Of a stretch of DNA of 64,000 bases, positions 46,659 to 57,636 are shown piece after piece. Within the stretch, counting starts at the first letter, position 1. Each line of letters begins with the position of its first letter. This DNA is from Nocardia albiluteola (GTDB taxonomy: Bacteria > Actinomycetota > Actinomycetes > Mycobacteriales > Mycobacteriaceae): assembly GCF_018860155.1 (NCBI RefSeq), contig NZ_JAHKNI010000005.1, forward strand, positions 248,001 to 312,000, read 5' to 3'. The translations under genes and the position numbers were made by a program. The notes beneath the pieces were generated by a model, which saw only the letters and a program-made list of their open reading frames with translations, made no database searches and was not told the origin of the DNA.

Positions 46659-48053
46659 ATGCGACAGTCCAGCGAGCACGGCCATCCCGCGGTGAGTGAG
46701 CGAGCTTCCGGGGGCCCAGCGCGGTTACGCCGGCAGCCTGCTTCGGACCTGCCGCACTGGATCGACTACGCCGAATTCGGCGAGCGCTTCGTCGCGCAGG
46801 CGGTCACCCCGGCGCGGATAGAGGCCGCGGTCTCCGGGATGGCCGGACAGGGGATAGCCCTGGGCCCGTTCTCGATCGGCCCCGCCGGCCTGGCCGGATT
46901 CGTCGCCGAGGGCAGCGTGGGCAAGCCGCACATCGTGCGCAGCGGCCCACATGTCACCTTCGAGGTCAGCCTGCCGGTCACGCTGCATCTCACCGTCACA
47001 CTGGGCGGGCAGCGGCTGCGGCTCGAGGCCGTGGTCGAGATCGACCTGACGCTGCACGCTCGCACGGCCGATCCGCTGCTCATCGTCATCGACATCCCGC
47101 CCCTGCGGACCCGTGACGTCAGCTTCGTGCTGCGCGCCCAGGCCATCGGCAGCGCCATCGAACTGCTGCTGGACCCGATCGCGACGCTGGTGCAGCGGGA
47201 GGTGGCGAACCGGGTCAACGCCATGCTGGCCGATCGGGCCGCGGTGCGCGCGAGAGTCTTCGACGTCGAGGCGATCCTGAACCGCGAACGATCGCCGCAT
47301 CGTTCGCGGGATCGATTCGAATGGATCGGCTACGACGAGTTCGGGCACCGCTTCTTTCCGCGCATCGTCACCGTCGACCGCGTGCGCGAGGTGGCCGAGA
47401 CATTGGCCGGGCGGGACATCGCGGTCGGGCCGATCCGGACCGGACCGCGCCGGATGGCCAGCGTCGATGTCCGCGGCGTGGTCGGCACGCCGATCCTGGC
47501 CGAACGTCCCGCGCCGGGCGAGCCGGAACCGAGTGCCGATACGAGTCGTGCCGTTGACCCCGCGGAGGCCGCCGGTCGAGCCGCCGAGGTCATGGCCGCG
47601 TCCGAGGCGATGTCGATCACCGAGGTCGGGTCGATCACCGGGACCGTGGCCGGGCCGGTCGTCGCGCGGCCGGAGGCGCCCGGGGCGGGTGGTGCGCAGG
47701 AACCGGCGGCTCCGGATCCGGTGATGTTCGATCTGGTCGTCCCGGTGACCCTCGATATCACCGTCGCCGTACTCGGGGTGCATCACTATCGAGCCGACGT
47801 GGAGGTTCCCCTGGTGCTCGTGGCGCGCGCGGCGGATCCGCTGCTCATCGTCATCGATGTGGCCCCGCCCCATGCGCGCGACGTCGTGGTTCGCCTGCAA
47901 CCCGACCGATGGCGTGCGAAGGCCCTGGGCAGCCTGGGGGGCATCCAGCACCAGATCGCCGCCCAGGTCGCGCGGTTCGTCAGAAAGGAGCTGGCCGATC
48001 CGTCGATCCGCACCATCAACGTCGGCGAGCGGATCACGGCGGCCATGTCCTGA
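46659..48053 (+). CDS. Hypothetical protein with two copies of an unassigned domain
   Basis: 464 residues; family not recognised. Two similar halves are clear. The first begins WIDYAEFGERFVAQAVTPAR at about residue 34 and the second WIGYDEFGHRFFPRIVTVDR at about 221. Each then has IA(L/V)GP, a variable loop and an LPVTLHLTV/VPVTLDITV strand pair. Each goes on to (A/T)ADPLLIVID(I/V) and an amphipathic C-terminal helix with QREV or ARFVRKEL. The second copy has a 70-residue Ala/Glu/Pro-rich loop inserted. No signal peptide. The strand-rich repeat pattern suggests a lipid- or ligand-binding barrel, which is inference. Confidence 0.7.
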   Translation: MRQSSEHGHPAVSERASGGPARLRRQPASDLPHWIDYAEFGERFVAQAVTPARIEAAVSGMAGQGIALGPFSIGPAGLAGFVAEGSVGKPHIVRSGPHVTFEVSLPVTLHLTVTLGGQRLRLEAVVEIDLTLHARTADPLLIVIDIPPLRTRDVSFVLRAQAIGSAIELLLDPIATLVQREVANRVNAMLADRAAVRARVFDVEAILNRERSPHRSRDRFEWIGYDEFGHRFFPRIVTVDRVREVAETLAGRDIAVGPIRTGPRRMASVDVRGVVGTPILAERPAPGEPEPSADTSRAVDPAEAAGRAAEVMAASEAMSITEVGSITGTVAGPVVARPEAPGAGGAQEPAAPDPVMFDLVVPVTLDITVAVLGVHHYRADVEVPLVLVARAADPLLIVIDVAPPHARDVVVRLQPDRWRAKALGSLGGIQHQIAAQVARFVRKELADPSIRTINVGERITAAMS

Positions 48054-48149
48054 CCGGCCGGGCATGTTCTGGGACGCGTGTGGTTGATGTGTCCAATGAG
48101 CATGGCGGTTCTCATGTGAGTGTGGTGAAATTAGTGCACGTTCGGGGTG

Positions 48150-48183
48150 CCCGGCGCACAGAGATAGGGGAAGGTGCGCCGGG
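48150..48183. terminator. Hairpin after the two-domain gene
   Basis: Perfect 10-base arms CCCGGCGCAC (48150-48159) and GTGCGCCGGG (48174-48183), 14-base loop, about 100 bases after the stop at 48053 and before the DUF1906 gene. Confidence 0.55.
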
Positions 48184-48319
48184 TGCGCCGGCGGTTCGAC
48201 CGGCCGTGCCGGGCGGTTCCGCAATTCCGCCGGCGTGCTGGCGTGGCCGGGGGCCTCAGGCGGGCGTATTCCGCTGCCGGCCCGGCCGTTCGTGCCGATG
48301 ACCCGAAGGAGCTTCGTCG

Positions 48320-49036
48320 ATGCGTGCCGTTCCAATTTCCCGCCGCACCCTCCTCGGCTATGCCGGGGTCACCGCGGTGACCGCCGCGGCCAGCGCCGCA
48401 TTCGCGCCCACCGCCTCCGCCGACCGCCTGGGGACGCTCGTGGACTATTCGGTGGGCGTACCCGCGGCCGAGTCGATCCGGGCCGCCGGGCACGCGGGTG
48501 CGATTCGCTACGTCTCGGACCGTCGTCCCGGCGCGGAATTCATGACCGGCAAGCCGCTGCGGGCGAGCGAGGTCGAGGCGCTGCGCGCGGCCGGGTTAAC
48601 GATCGTGTCCAACTACCAGTTCGGCAAGGGGCCGACCGCGGATTGGCGGGGCGGGCTCGAGGCCGGCAAGCGGTGCGCCGACCGCGGCCTGCAACTCCAT
48701 CGCGCCGCCGGCGGGCCGGACGCCGCGCCGATCTACGCCTCCATCGACGACAAGCCGAGCGCGGCCGAATTCGCCGAGATGATCGGCCCCTATTTGATGG
48801 GTTGGCAGTCGGTGGTCGGTTACCAGCGCGTCGGCGTCTACGCCAACGCGCCCACCATCGAACTCGCCCACTCCGCCGGGCTGGGTTCGTACTTCTGGCA
48901 GCACAATTGGGGCACGCCGGCCGGATTCGTCCACCCCGCCGCGAACCTGCACCAGTTCGAGATCAAGAGGACCAGGATCGACGGCATCAGTGTGGACCTG
49001 AACGCGATCCTCACCCCGCGCTACGGCCAGTGGTGA
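48320..49036 (+). CDS. Tat-exported DUF1906 glycoside-hydrolase-like protein
   Basis: 238 residues from ATG 48320 behind GAAGGAG. A twin-arginine signal SRRTLLGYAG is followed by a hydrophobic Ala-rich segment and a cut near TASADR (residue 35). The mature part is the DUF1906 TIM-barrel: LVDYSVGVPAAESIRAAGH, AIRYVSDRR, PIYASIDDKPSAAEF and FWQHNWGT. It resembles Rv2525c of M. tuberculosis, a Tat substrate of the cell wall with a glycosidase-like fold. It probably acts on or binds envelope glycans. It converges on the nonapeptide-repeat gene with four bases between the stops. Confidence 0.88.
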   Translation: MRAVPISRRTLLGYAGVTAVTAAASAAFAPTASADRLGTLVDYSVGVPAAESIRAAGHAGAIRYVSDRRPGAEFMTGKPLRASEVEALRAAGLTIVSNYQFGKGPTADWRGGLEAGKRCADRGLQLHRAAGGPDAAPIYASIDDKPSAAEFAEMIGPYLMGWQSVVGYQRVGVYANAPTIELAHSAGLGSYFWQHNWGTPAGFVHPAANLHQFEIKRTRIDGISVDLNAILTPRYGQW

Positions 49037-49040
49037 TCGA

Positions 49041-49436
49041 CTAGGTCTGGCAGTGGCAGGTCGGGTCCAGGCACAGGTCGGGTTCGTCGGGAACCACGCG
49101 CAGCATCGGCCGGGCCTCGGGCACCTCGCGGTCGCCCATCCAGCACAGCAGCGAGAAGCGCGACAACCCGGAGAACGCCGAGCCGAGGCTGAAGAAGGAC
49201 CCGACCGATCCGATCGACAGCACCGATCCGACGCTGCCGATGGACAGCACCGAATAGGCCGAGCCGATGGACAGAATCGAGCCCTCGGAGCGGAACGACA
49301 GGATCGACCGGTGCGACCGGGTGGACAGCACCGACCGGAAGGACTTGCGGGACATGACCGAATGCCGGGAGCGAGCCCTGGCGGAATCGGCGGGGGCGGA
49401 TGATGCGGACCGTACGAGCTGATCGACAGTCGCCAT
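49041..49436 (-). CDS. Small nonapeptide-repeat protein
   Basis: 131 residues. The centre (about 52-95) is an unusually regular nine-residue repeat of the form G-S-x-x-S-V/I-L-S-I, for example GSVGSVLSIGSVGS. At least five turns alternate Ser and Leu/Ile, which suggests a small beta-solenoid with a Ser face and a hydrophobic core. The N-terminus is Arg/Ser-rich, and the C-terminus has three Cys and a His (CLDPTCHC), possibly a metal site. No signal peptide. Function unknown. Similar repeats occur in other actinobacterial small proteins. Confidence 0.6.
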   Translation of the reverse strand: MATVDQLVRSASSAPADSARARSRHSVMSRKSFRSVLSTRSHRSILSFRSEGSILSIGSAYSVLSIGSVGSVLSIGSVGSFFSLGSAFSGLSRFSLLCWMGDREVPEARPMLRVVPDEPDLCLDPTCHCQT

Positions 49437-49587
49437 GTAAGCGGTTTACCACAGACAGCGGTCGTATTGCGTCGAATCCGCGCCGTTTCGCCTGATCACA
49501 CGCGCGCCCACGTGTCATCCCGCATAGACGGAACCGCCGCCGTGGTCCCGGCGAAGACTGCGGGGACGACGGCGGCGGATGCCGGAA

Positions 49588-50529
49588 CTAGGCGGGGACG
49601 TGCGCCTTGGCGCGGTTCTCGGGCGCGATCTGCGGCTGGGCCGGGGCCTTGGCCTTCGGCTCGACCGTGGCCGGGGTCTGCGGCTCCGCGGCCTGATCCG
49701 AGGACTTCGCCGTGCCGGACTGCGCCTCCGCGGGTGCGGATGTGGTGGAGGGCACCACGAAGAAGCCGAGGGTGGGCAGGAACGAGCAGGTGATCGGGGC
49801 CTTGTCCGCGGCGGGCTTGGTGGTCAGCGACCCCGAGACGGTCGCGACGATGCGGCCCGATCCGGTGTTCGCGATCGCGGACAGAGTGGCCGGGCCGCCG
49901 GGGTTGATGTGCGCGGCGTCGGTCAGCGGCAGCGTGCCGCCCCGCTGGGTGTCCAGGTTGAGCCACTGCACCGTCATCGGCGTGGCCTGGTGCGGCGTCA
50001 GGCCCTTGGTGCCCAGCGCGGTGAAGACGAAACCCGCCTGCCCGGCGCGCGGTCCCGGGGGCGGCAGCTCGGCGGGACCGGGCACGGCCAGCGCGGTGCC
50101 GACCGAATCCGAGCCCGGACCGATGCAGTCCTTGCCGATGGACGGGTAGAGGAACTGCGCGATGACCGGGCCGTTCTTCGGGATGTCCGGGCCGCCGCCA
50201 TTGCTGCCGTCCAGGAAGGCGATCAGGGCCGAGAGAGCCGTCTTGACCTGCGGCGGCAGCCCCGCCGAGTTCAGCACCTGCTGTGCCTGGCCCAGCAGGG
50301 ACTGGTGCGCGGGGGAGGAGATGTCGCCCACTGCCGCCGCGCCGATGATGGCCGGGGCCAGCGAGACGAGCGCGTCGACCGGGACGCCCTCGGGCACCAG
50401 GGGTGTGCTCGCAGGGCTCTGCGGCTTCGGTGCGGGGGCCGCGACGGCCGTCGTCGAAGCGGTAACGGTCGCGCCGGCCGCGATGGCCAACACCGACAAT
50501 GCGAACCGCGTTCCTCTGGTGCGAAGCAC
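49588..50529 (-). CDS. Secreted Ala/Pro-rich protein
   Basis: 313 residues from GTG 50529; an ATG-less extension to 50649 is open but less likely. A signal peptide (RFALSVLAIAAGATVTAS, cut after AVAAPA) is clear. The mature part has a globular region with Cys in GKDCIGPGSDS and ITCSFLPT, probably a disulfide, then a Pro/Ala/Lys-rich tail from about residue 255. Divergent from pimE, it occupies the position of the Ala/Pro-rich proteins Rv1157c/Rv1158c, to which it is probably equivalent. Role unknown, likely in the envelope. Confidence 0.75.
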   Translation of the reverse strand: MLRTRGTRFALSVLAIAAGATVTASTTAVAAPAPKPQSPASTPLVPEGVPVDALVSLAPAIIGAAAVGDISSPAHQSLLGQAQQVLNSAGLPPQVKTALSALIAFLDGSNGGGPDIPKNGPVIAQFLYPSIGKDCIGPGSDSVGTALAVPGPAELPPPGPRAGQAGFVFTALGTKGLTPHQATPMTVQWLNLDTQRGGTLPLTDAAHINPGGPATLSAIANTGSGRIVATVSGSLTTKPAADKAPITCSFLPTLGFFVVPSTTSAPAEAQSGTAKSSDQAAEPQTPATVEPKAKAPAQPQIAPENRAKAHVPA

Positions 50530-50836
50530 TGGTGTAGCCGTCCTTACCCTCGGGTACGTCAAAGTGCGATGCGTGGCGCATCGCGTACGCCGTGCCACTC
50601 TAGGAGTGGAGCGCCGTGTTGTACAGCGCAGCAGTGATTTTGCCTGCATCTAACAAAACGGTATGTGATGCATCAACGGAACATAGCGCGTGACCAGTGT
50701 TGTCGGTGGGATTGGTGAGGTGAATGGTGCTCGGCGTGTCCAAGTTGTGTCCTGGGCCCTCGGGGCCGCGCGTCGCGCGTGGGCGGTGTGATTAATCTTG
50801 ACCCGGCCCGCCAACCCGACCCGAAAGTTGCGAGCA

Positions 50837-52171
50837 GTGAACCGAGAGCTCCGATCGGCCGCTGGGGGCGGCAGCGACCGGCCGCGCCTCGGCCCCTTCG
50901 CTCGCGGCCGCAGCATCGCCGCCTCGGCGCTGGGCCTGTCGGTACTGGCCCGGCTGCTGTGGATGTTCCTGGCGCCCAATGGTTTGAACCTGGTCGATCT
51001 GCACGTCTACGTCTACGGCGCGGCCTCGCTGGGTACCGGCCATCTCTACGACTTCACCTACGCGGACAAGACGCCCGACTTTCCGCTGCCGTTCACCTAT
51101 CCGACCTTCGCGGCGGTGGTGTTCTGGCCGTTGCACTTCCTGCCGTTCGGGCTCATCGCGGTGCTGTGGTTGCTGCTGATCGCGGCCGCGCTGTACGCGG
51201 TCGTGCGGATCAGCCTCGAGCTCCTGCTCGGCGACGCCGCGCGCGAGAGCCGCTGGCGCACCGCGGCCCTGGGCTGGACGGCTCTGGGCATGTGGCTCGA
51301 GCCGGTGCGTACCACCATCGACTACGGCCAGGTCAACGTGTTCCTGGTGCTGCTGGTGATGGTGGCGGTGCGCTCGTCGCGCTGGTGGTGGTCCGGCCTG
51401 CTCGTCGGGATCGCCGCGGGCATCAAGCTGACCCCGGCGGTCACCGGGCTGTACTTCCTGGCGCAGCGACGGTGGGCCGCCGCCGTCGCGACCGCGCTGG
51501 GTTTCGCCGCGACGATCGGCCTGAGCTTCGCACTCTCACCGGGCGAGACCCGCACCTATTTCGGCCCGCTCATCGGCGACGCCAATCGCATCGGCCCGGT
51601 CGGCTCGGTGTGGAATCAGTCGCTGCGCGGAGCGCTGAGCCGCATTCTGGGTCACGACGCGGGCGCGCCGTGGCAGCTGGCCGGGCATCGAATCCCGTTC
51701 GGGCCCTGGTGGATGCTGTGGGTGGCGGTCGTCGCGGTGCTGGCGCTGCTGGCCTGGCGGTCGCTGCGGTCCGACGACCGGCTGGGGGCGCTGCTGGTGG
51801 TGCAGCTGTTCGGGCTGATGGCCTCGCCGATCTCCTGGTCGCACCACTGGGTGTGGCTGCTGCCGCTGCTGCTCTGGCTGACCTACGGGCCGCTGCGCGA
51901 GGTCGCCGGCGCCCGGGTGATCGCCGCGTACTGGCTGGTGAACGCGCTGATCGGGGTGCCCTGGGTGCTCTCGTTCGCGCAGCCGACGATCTGGACGATC
52001 CCGCGACCGTGGTACCTGGCCTGGCTCGGCGCGGTGGACGCGATCGGGGTGCTGGGGTTCTTCGGCTGGCTGGTCTGGGCGCGGCGGCGCGCGGCCGACC
52101 CGGGGGACCGGTCCAGCTCTACTGCGCCAGCTGATCGATCCGGCCTGCCAGCTCCACATCCAGCCGGGTGA
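50837..52171 (+). CDS. pimE: Mannosyltransferase, GT87 (PimE-like)
   Basis: 444 residues from GTG 50837; a TTG at 50798 would add 13. Polytopic GT-C glycosyltransferase with ten or more membrane segments. The first loop holds the catalytic-type Asp in GLNLVDLHVYVYG. GQVNVFLVLLVMVAV, GIAAGIKLTPAVTGLYFLAQ and SPISWSHHWVWLLP are family blocks. PimE adds an alpha-1,2-mannose from polyprenyl phosphomannose to phosphatidylinositol mannosides outside the membrane. The order pimE-phhB-typA-lpqW-mshB matches M. tuberculosis and supports the call. Confidence 0.85.
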   Translation: MNRELRSAAGGGSDRPRLGPFARGRSIAASALGLSVLARLLWMFLAPNGLNLVDLHVYVYGAASLGTGHLYDFTYADKTPDFPLPFTYPTFAAVVFWPLHFLPFGLIAVLWLLLIAAALYAVVRISLELLLGDAARESRWRTAALGWTALGMWLEPVRTTIDYGQVNVFLVLLVMVAVRSSRWWWSGLLVGIAAGIKLTPAVTGLYFLAQRRWAAAVATALGFAATIGLSFALSPGETRTYFGPLIGDANRIGPVGSVWNQSLRGALSRILGHDAGAPWQLAGHRIPFGPWWMLWVAVVAVLALLAWRSLRSDDRLGALLVVQLFGLMASPISWSHHWVWLLPLLLWLTYGPLREVAGARVIAAYWLVNALIGVPWVLSFAQPTIWTIPRPWYLAWLGAVDAIGVLGFFGWLVWARRRAADPGDRSSSTAPADRSGLPAPHPAG

Positions 52172-52406
52172 GCCCGCCCGCGGAGTGCGTGGACAGCGTG
52201 AAGGTGACCCGGCGCCATCGAATGTCGATATCGGGATGGTGGTCGGCCTCCTCGGCCGCGTCGGCCACGCGGCGCACCAGCTCGATCCCGGCCGGGAAGG
52301 TCGCGGCCTGGACGGTGCGGGTGATGGAGTCGCCGGCGCGCGTCCAGTCCGGCAGGCCCGTTAGGGCCGAGGTGATTTCGTCGTCGGTGAGCAGGGGTGT
52401 ACTCAT
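52119..52406 (-). CDS. phhB: Pterin-4a-carbinolamine dehydratase
   Basis: 95 residues. The active-site motif EEADHHPDIDIRW with the catalytic His pair is at about residues 52-64, preceded by LPDWTRAGDSITRTV. The enzyme dehydrates 4a-hydroxytetrahydropterin; in bacteria without aromatic hydroxylases its role is unclear. It corresponds to Rv1159A. Its 3' end overlaps pimE by 53 bases on the opposite strand, and it is divergent from typA. Confidence 0.92.
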   Translation of the reverse strand: MSTPLLTDDEITSALTGLPDWTRAGDSITRTVQAATFPAGIELVRRVADAAEEADHHPDIDIRWRRVTFTLSTHSAGGLTRLDVELAGRIDQLAQ

Positions 52407-52618
52407 GTCCTCGTTCTACTCTCGTTGCCGCCGTTCCGGCAGGTTCCGATCGTTCCAACCCGGCTGAATCGGGAACCTCGTACCCATTTCGGTACGCTGT
52501 AGCTGGCCGCATGCCCGGTGAGTCGTCGATGGTTCCTTTTTCGGACCGCACCTGTCCTGCTAGCAACCTTCACAGACGAGGGTCGGCCACCCCATTACTT
52601 CAGCCAGGAGGATTCAAC

Positions 52619-54520
<1,902 letters not shown>

Positions 54521-54546
54521 CTCCGACCTGTAGAGTGCCCGTCGTG

Positions 54547-56346
54547 ATGTCGGGGGCTAGAACGCGCGCGACGCGGCGCACCACGGTGCTGCTGCGTGCG
54601 CTGGTGTTGATGCTGGCGACGTCGGTGTCTCTGCTGTCCGGTTGCACGGCGAATCCGCCGCCGCCGATCGAGAGCACCGACAGTCCCAAGACTCTGCCCG
54701 CCACGCCGACCAAGAGCACGGTGGTGGTGGCGGTGGACGACATCGGCATCGGCTTCAATCCGCACCTGCGGTCGAACCAGTCGCCGGCCACGAATGCCGT
54801 TGCCTCGATGGTGTTTCCGAGCCCCTTCCGGCCGGTGCCCTCGACGGCGGTGCCCGGGGCCACCGACTGGGTGCCGGACAAGGCGCTGATGGTGTCGGCC
54901 GATGTCACCGCGCAGGAGCCGTTCACGATCACCTACAAGATCCAGGATCAGGCCTCGTGGTCGGACGGTGCGCCGATCGCCGCGGAGGACTTCCGCTACC
55001 TGTGGCAGCAGATGACGATCGATCCCGGGGTGGTGGACCCGGCAGGCTATCGGATGATCACCGATGTCGGCTCCTCGCAGGGCGGCAAGACGGTGACGGT
55101 CACGATGAACGGCCCGTACCCGGCGTGGCGGTCGCTGTTCACCGATCTGCTGCCCTCGCATCTGCTCAAGGATGCGCCCGGTGGATTCGAGCGGGCACTG
55201 ACCTTGGACCGCGGCCTGATCGACCAGAATCCGATCTCCGGGGGGCAGTTCCGGGTCAAGCAGGCCGACGCCGGACGCCAGGAGATCCTGCTCGAGCGCA
55301 ACGACCGCTATTGGGGCACACCGGCGGTGCCGGATCAGATCCTGTTGCGGCGCGGCGGTACCACCGCCGAGGCCGCCGAGTCGCTTCGGGCCGGCGACGC
55401 GCAGATGGCGCTGGTGCACGGCAGCGCGGCGACGCAGGCCCAGCTCGCCGCGGTGCCGTCGGTGCGCACGGGGATCGCGCCGCAGGCGCGGGTGATGCAG
55501 CTGGCGCTCAACGGCCGCTCCGGGGATCTGAGCGATGTGCGGGTCCGCCGCGCGGTGCTGGCGCTGCTGGATCCGAACCTGCTGGCCTCGGTCGGCGCGC
55601 AGACCGGCGGCTGGGTGGATCCCGCTCGCGCACAGGTGCTTTCGCCGTCCGATCCCGGATACGTACCGACCGAGCCGGCGCGGATGACGCCCGACCAGGC
55701 GTTCGGGTTGCTGGCCGAGGCGGGTTTTGCGCGGGCACCGGAGACCCCGCCGAGCAATTCCACGACCTCCCCGGCGCCGCAGCCGCGCCAGCTCGCGAAG
55801 AACGGCAAGACACTGACCATCCACATCGGCGCGGTCGACAAGGACACCACGACCCTCGCCGTCGCCAATACCGCGGCCGACCAATTGCGCAGCGCCGGAA
55901 TCGATGCCACCGTCACCAACCTGCCCGCCGAGGAGCTCTACGGCAAGGATCTGCTGGACGGCACGGTCGACGCGATCGTCGGCTGGGAGCAGTCGGGCGG
56001 GGATCCGGCCACCGTGCTGGCCTCGCGCTACGGCTGCCCGCCGGTGACGCCGCCCGGGCAGATCGACACCACCCAGAGCGAGGCGATCCGCAAGGCGCCC
56101 AGCAACGTTGCCGGGGTCTGTGATCCGGCACTGCAGGCCCAGATCGATGCGGCGCTGCGCGGCGCGGACGTGCCCAAGGCGATCGGCGATGCCGAACCGA
56201 GGCTGTGGGACCTGGCCACCGTGCTGCCGATCGTGCAGGACAACGGGGTCGCCGCGGCCGGACCGCACATGGACGGCGTCTCGTTGACCGGCGCGATTCA
56301 GGTGGGGATCTTCGGCGGCGCGGCGAACTGGCGGCGGTTGTCGTAG
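54547..56346 (+). CDS. lpqW: Lipoprotein LpqW (peptide-binding-protein fold)
   Basis: 599 residues from ATG 54547; a GTG directly before it could also serve. Signal LRALVLMLATSVSLLSGC with lipobox LLSGC. The mature chain is the SBP_bac_5 fold of oligopeptide-binding proteins: FTITYKIQDQASWSDGAPI, TVTMNGPYPAWRSLFTDLLP and LERNDRYWGTPAVPDQIL. In mycobacteria LpqW does not import peptides but steers flux between phosphatidylinositol mannosides and lipoarabinomannan, working with PimE. pimE lies four genes upstream, a functional link kept in this window. Confidence 0.88.
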   Translation: MSGARTRATRRTTVLLRALVLMLATSVSLLSGCTANPPPPIESTDSPKTLPATPTKSTVVVAVDDIGIGFNPHLRSNQSPATNAVASMVFPSPFRPVPSTAVPGATDWVPDKALMVSADVTAQEPFTITYKIQDQASWSDGAPIAAEDFRYLWQQMTIDPGVVDPAGYRMITDVGSSQGGKTVTVTMNGPYPAWRSLFTDLLPSHLLKDAPGGFERALTLDRGLIDQNPISGGQFRVKQADAGRQEILLERNDRYWGTPAVPDQILLRRGGTTAEAAESLRAGDAQMALVHGSAATQAQLAAVPSVRTGIAPQARVMQLALNGRSGDLSDVRVRRAVLALLDPNLLASVGAQTGGWVDPARAQVLSPSDPGYVPTEPARMTPDQAFGLLAEAGFARAPETPPSNSTTSPAPQPRQLAKNGKTLTIHIGAVDKDTTTLAVANTAADQLRSAGIDATVTNLPAEELYGKDLLDGTVDAIVGWEQSGGDPATVLASRYGCPPVTPPGQIDTTQSEAIRKAPSNVAGVCDPALQAQIDAALRGADVPKAIGDAEPRLWDLATVLPIVQDNGVAAAGPHMDGVSLTGAIQVGIFGGAANWRRLS

Positions 56347-57284
56347 TGAGCGAGCGACGCGGAGGACACAGCGGTGGGCTGCTGCTGGTTCATGCCCATC
56401 CGGACGACGAGAGCATCACGACCGGCGGCACCATCGCGCACTACCGCCGCCGCGGCATTCCGGTGACTGTGGTGACCTGCACCCTCGGCGAGGAGGGGGA
56501 GGTCATCGGCGATGAATGGGCCGCGCTGGTCAGCTCCGCGGCCGATCAGCTCGGCGGCTACCGGATCGGCGAATTGTCCAGGGCGCTGGCCGAATTGGGC
56601 GCGGGTCCGCCGCGATTCCTGGGCGGTGCGGGACGCTGGCGCGACTCCGGGATGGCGGGCACCACCGCCGCGCCGCAGGAGGTCGACGCGCTGCATCCGC
56701 GCGCCTTCGTGAAATCCGGCGACGCCGCGGTCGACGCGCTGGTGGAGATCCTGCTCGAGGTTCGACCCGCCGTGGTGATCTGCTACGACCCGCACGGCGG
56801 TTACGGACATCCGGATCACCTTCGGGCACACCGGATCACGATGGATGCGGTGGATCGCGCGGCCGAGATCGGCTGGGACGTACCGAAACTGTACTGGACC
56901 GTCACCGACGCCACCGTGCTTCGCCTGCACACCGAGGCCCTGGCCCGGCGCACCGTCGACCGGTTGCCCGGCGCGCTGCCCGCGGGCTGGCAACTGCCCG
57001 CCGAGGGCGAATTGGCCTGCGTGCCCAGCGAATCGGTCACCGCCACGGTGGATGTCTCCGATGTGCTCGCCGCCAAGCGGGCCGCGCTGCGCGCCCACGC
57101 GACCCAGGTGAGCGTGGCGCCCTCGGGCCGGGAATTCGCCCTGTCGAACGATATCGCCCAGCCGATCCTGCCCGAGGAGCACTACATCCTGGTGCGCGGC
57201 GTGCCGGGGGTGCGGGGGCCGGACGGGCGCGAGCACGACCTGTTCTCGGGACTGGTGGTTCCCGGCGACCTCGTAACCCGCTGA
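56346..57284 (+). CDS. mshB: Mycothiol deacetylase MshB
   Basis: 312 residues from GTG 56346, whose G is the last base of the lpqW stop (TAGTG). MshB removes the acetyl group from GlcNAc-inositol in mycothiol synthesis. Zinc ligands lie in HAHPDDES (His18, Asp21) and HPDHLRAH (about residue 157). The TCTLGEEGEV and FVKSGDAAVDAL blocks also fit. Cytosolic. Coupling to lpqW and the position are as in mycobacteria. Confidence 0.94.
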   Translation: MSERRGGHSGGLLLVHAHPDDESITTGGTIAHYRRRGIPVTVVTCTLGEEGEVIGDEWAALVSSAADQLGGYRIGELSRALAELGAGPPRFLGGAGRWRDSGMAGTTAAPQEVDALHPRAFVKSGDAAVDALVEILLEVRPAVVICYDPHGGYGHPDHLRAHRITMDAVDRAAEIGWDVPKLYWTVTDATVLRLHTEALARRTVDRLPGALPAGWQLPAEGELACVPSESVTATVDVSDVLAAKRAALRAHATQVSVAPSGREFALSNDIAQPILPEEHYILVRGVPGVRGPDGREHDLFSGLVVPGDLVTR

Positions 57285-57405
57285 GCGCCGCGAGCTTTCG
57301 GCAGGCTACGGCGGCGGGCATCGTCGTCGCCGGGGCTCCAGCACGGCGGCGGACCTGATGCGATCTTGATCTCGTCGTGAGCCGGGGAATCTAACGTGGC
57401 GAGGT

Positions 57406-57636
57406 ATGTACTCGGCGAGAAAGATTAGATTGCGCCGATCTCACCGTGCCGCCGCATTCGCCGCGGCGATGGTCGTGATCGGTGTCGGCGCCTGGGGCCC
57501 TTCCCATTCCGGCGCCACACCGGCTGCGGCGGTGTCGTGTGCCAGGCCGGGGCATTCCGTCGGCGGGGTCCGCTCGCTTCTCGAAAGTGCGCTGCGTCAC
57601 GGGCGAATTGCGCCGGTTACGCTGCGCGGATGCTGA
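57406..57636 (+). CDS. Possible small secreted peptide
   Basis: 76 residues from ATG 57406. A basic start (ARKIRLRRSHR), the hydrophobic AAAFAAAMVVIGVGAW and a possible cut near PAAAVS would make a signal peptide with a mature part of about 35 residues containing two Cys. The ribosome site is weak (GGCGAGG). The stop overlaps the start of the regulator gene by seven bases. It could be real and coupled, or a chance frame in the regulator's upstream region. Confidence 0.35.
   Translation: MYSARKIRLRRSHRAAAFAAAMVVIGVGAWGPSHSGATPAAAVSCARPGHSVGGVRSLLESALRHGRIAPVTLRGC

Noticed and set aside
46319..46699. 126-codon plus-strand frame before the two-domain gene
   Set aside because: Composition is Arg/Pro/Ser-rich and shadow-like, it overlaps the real start at 46659, and no start signal supports it.
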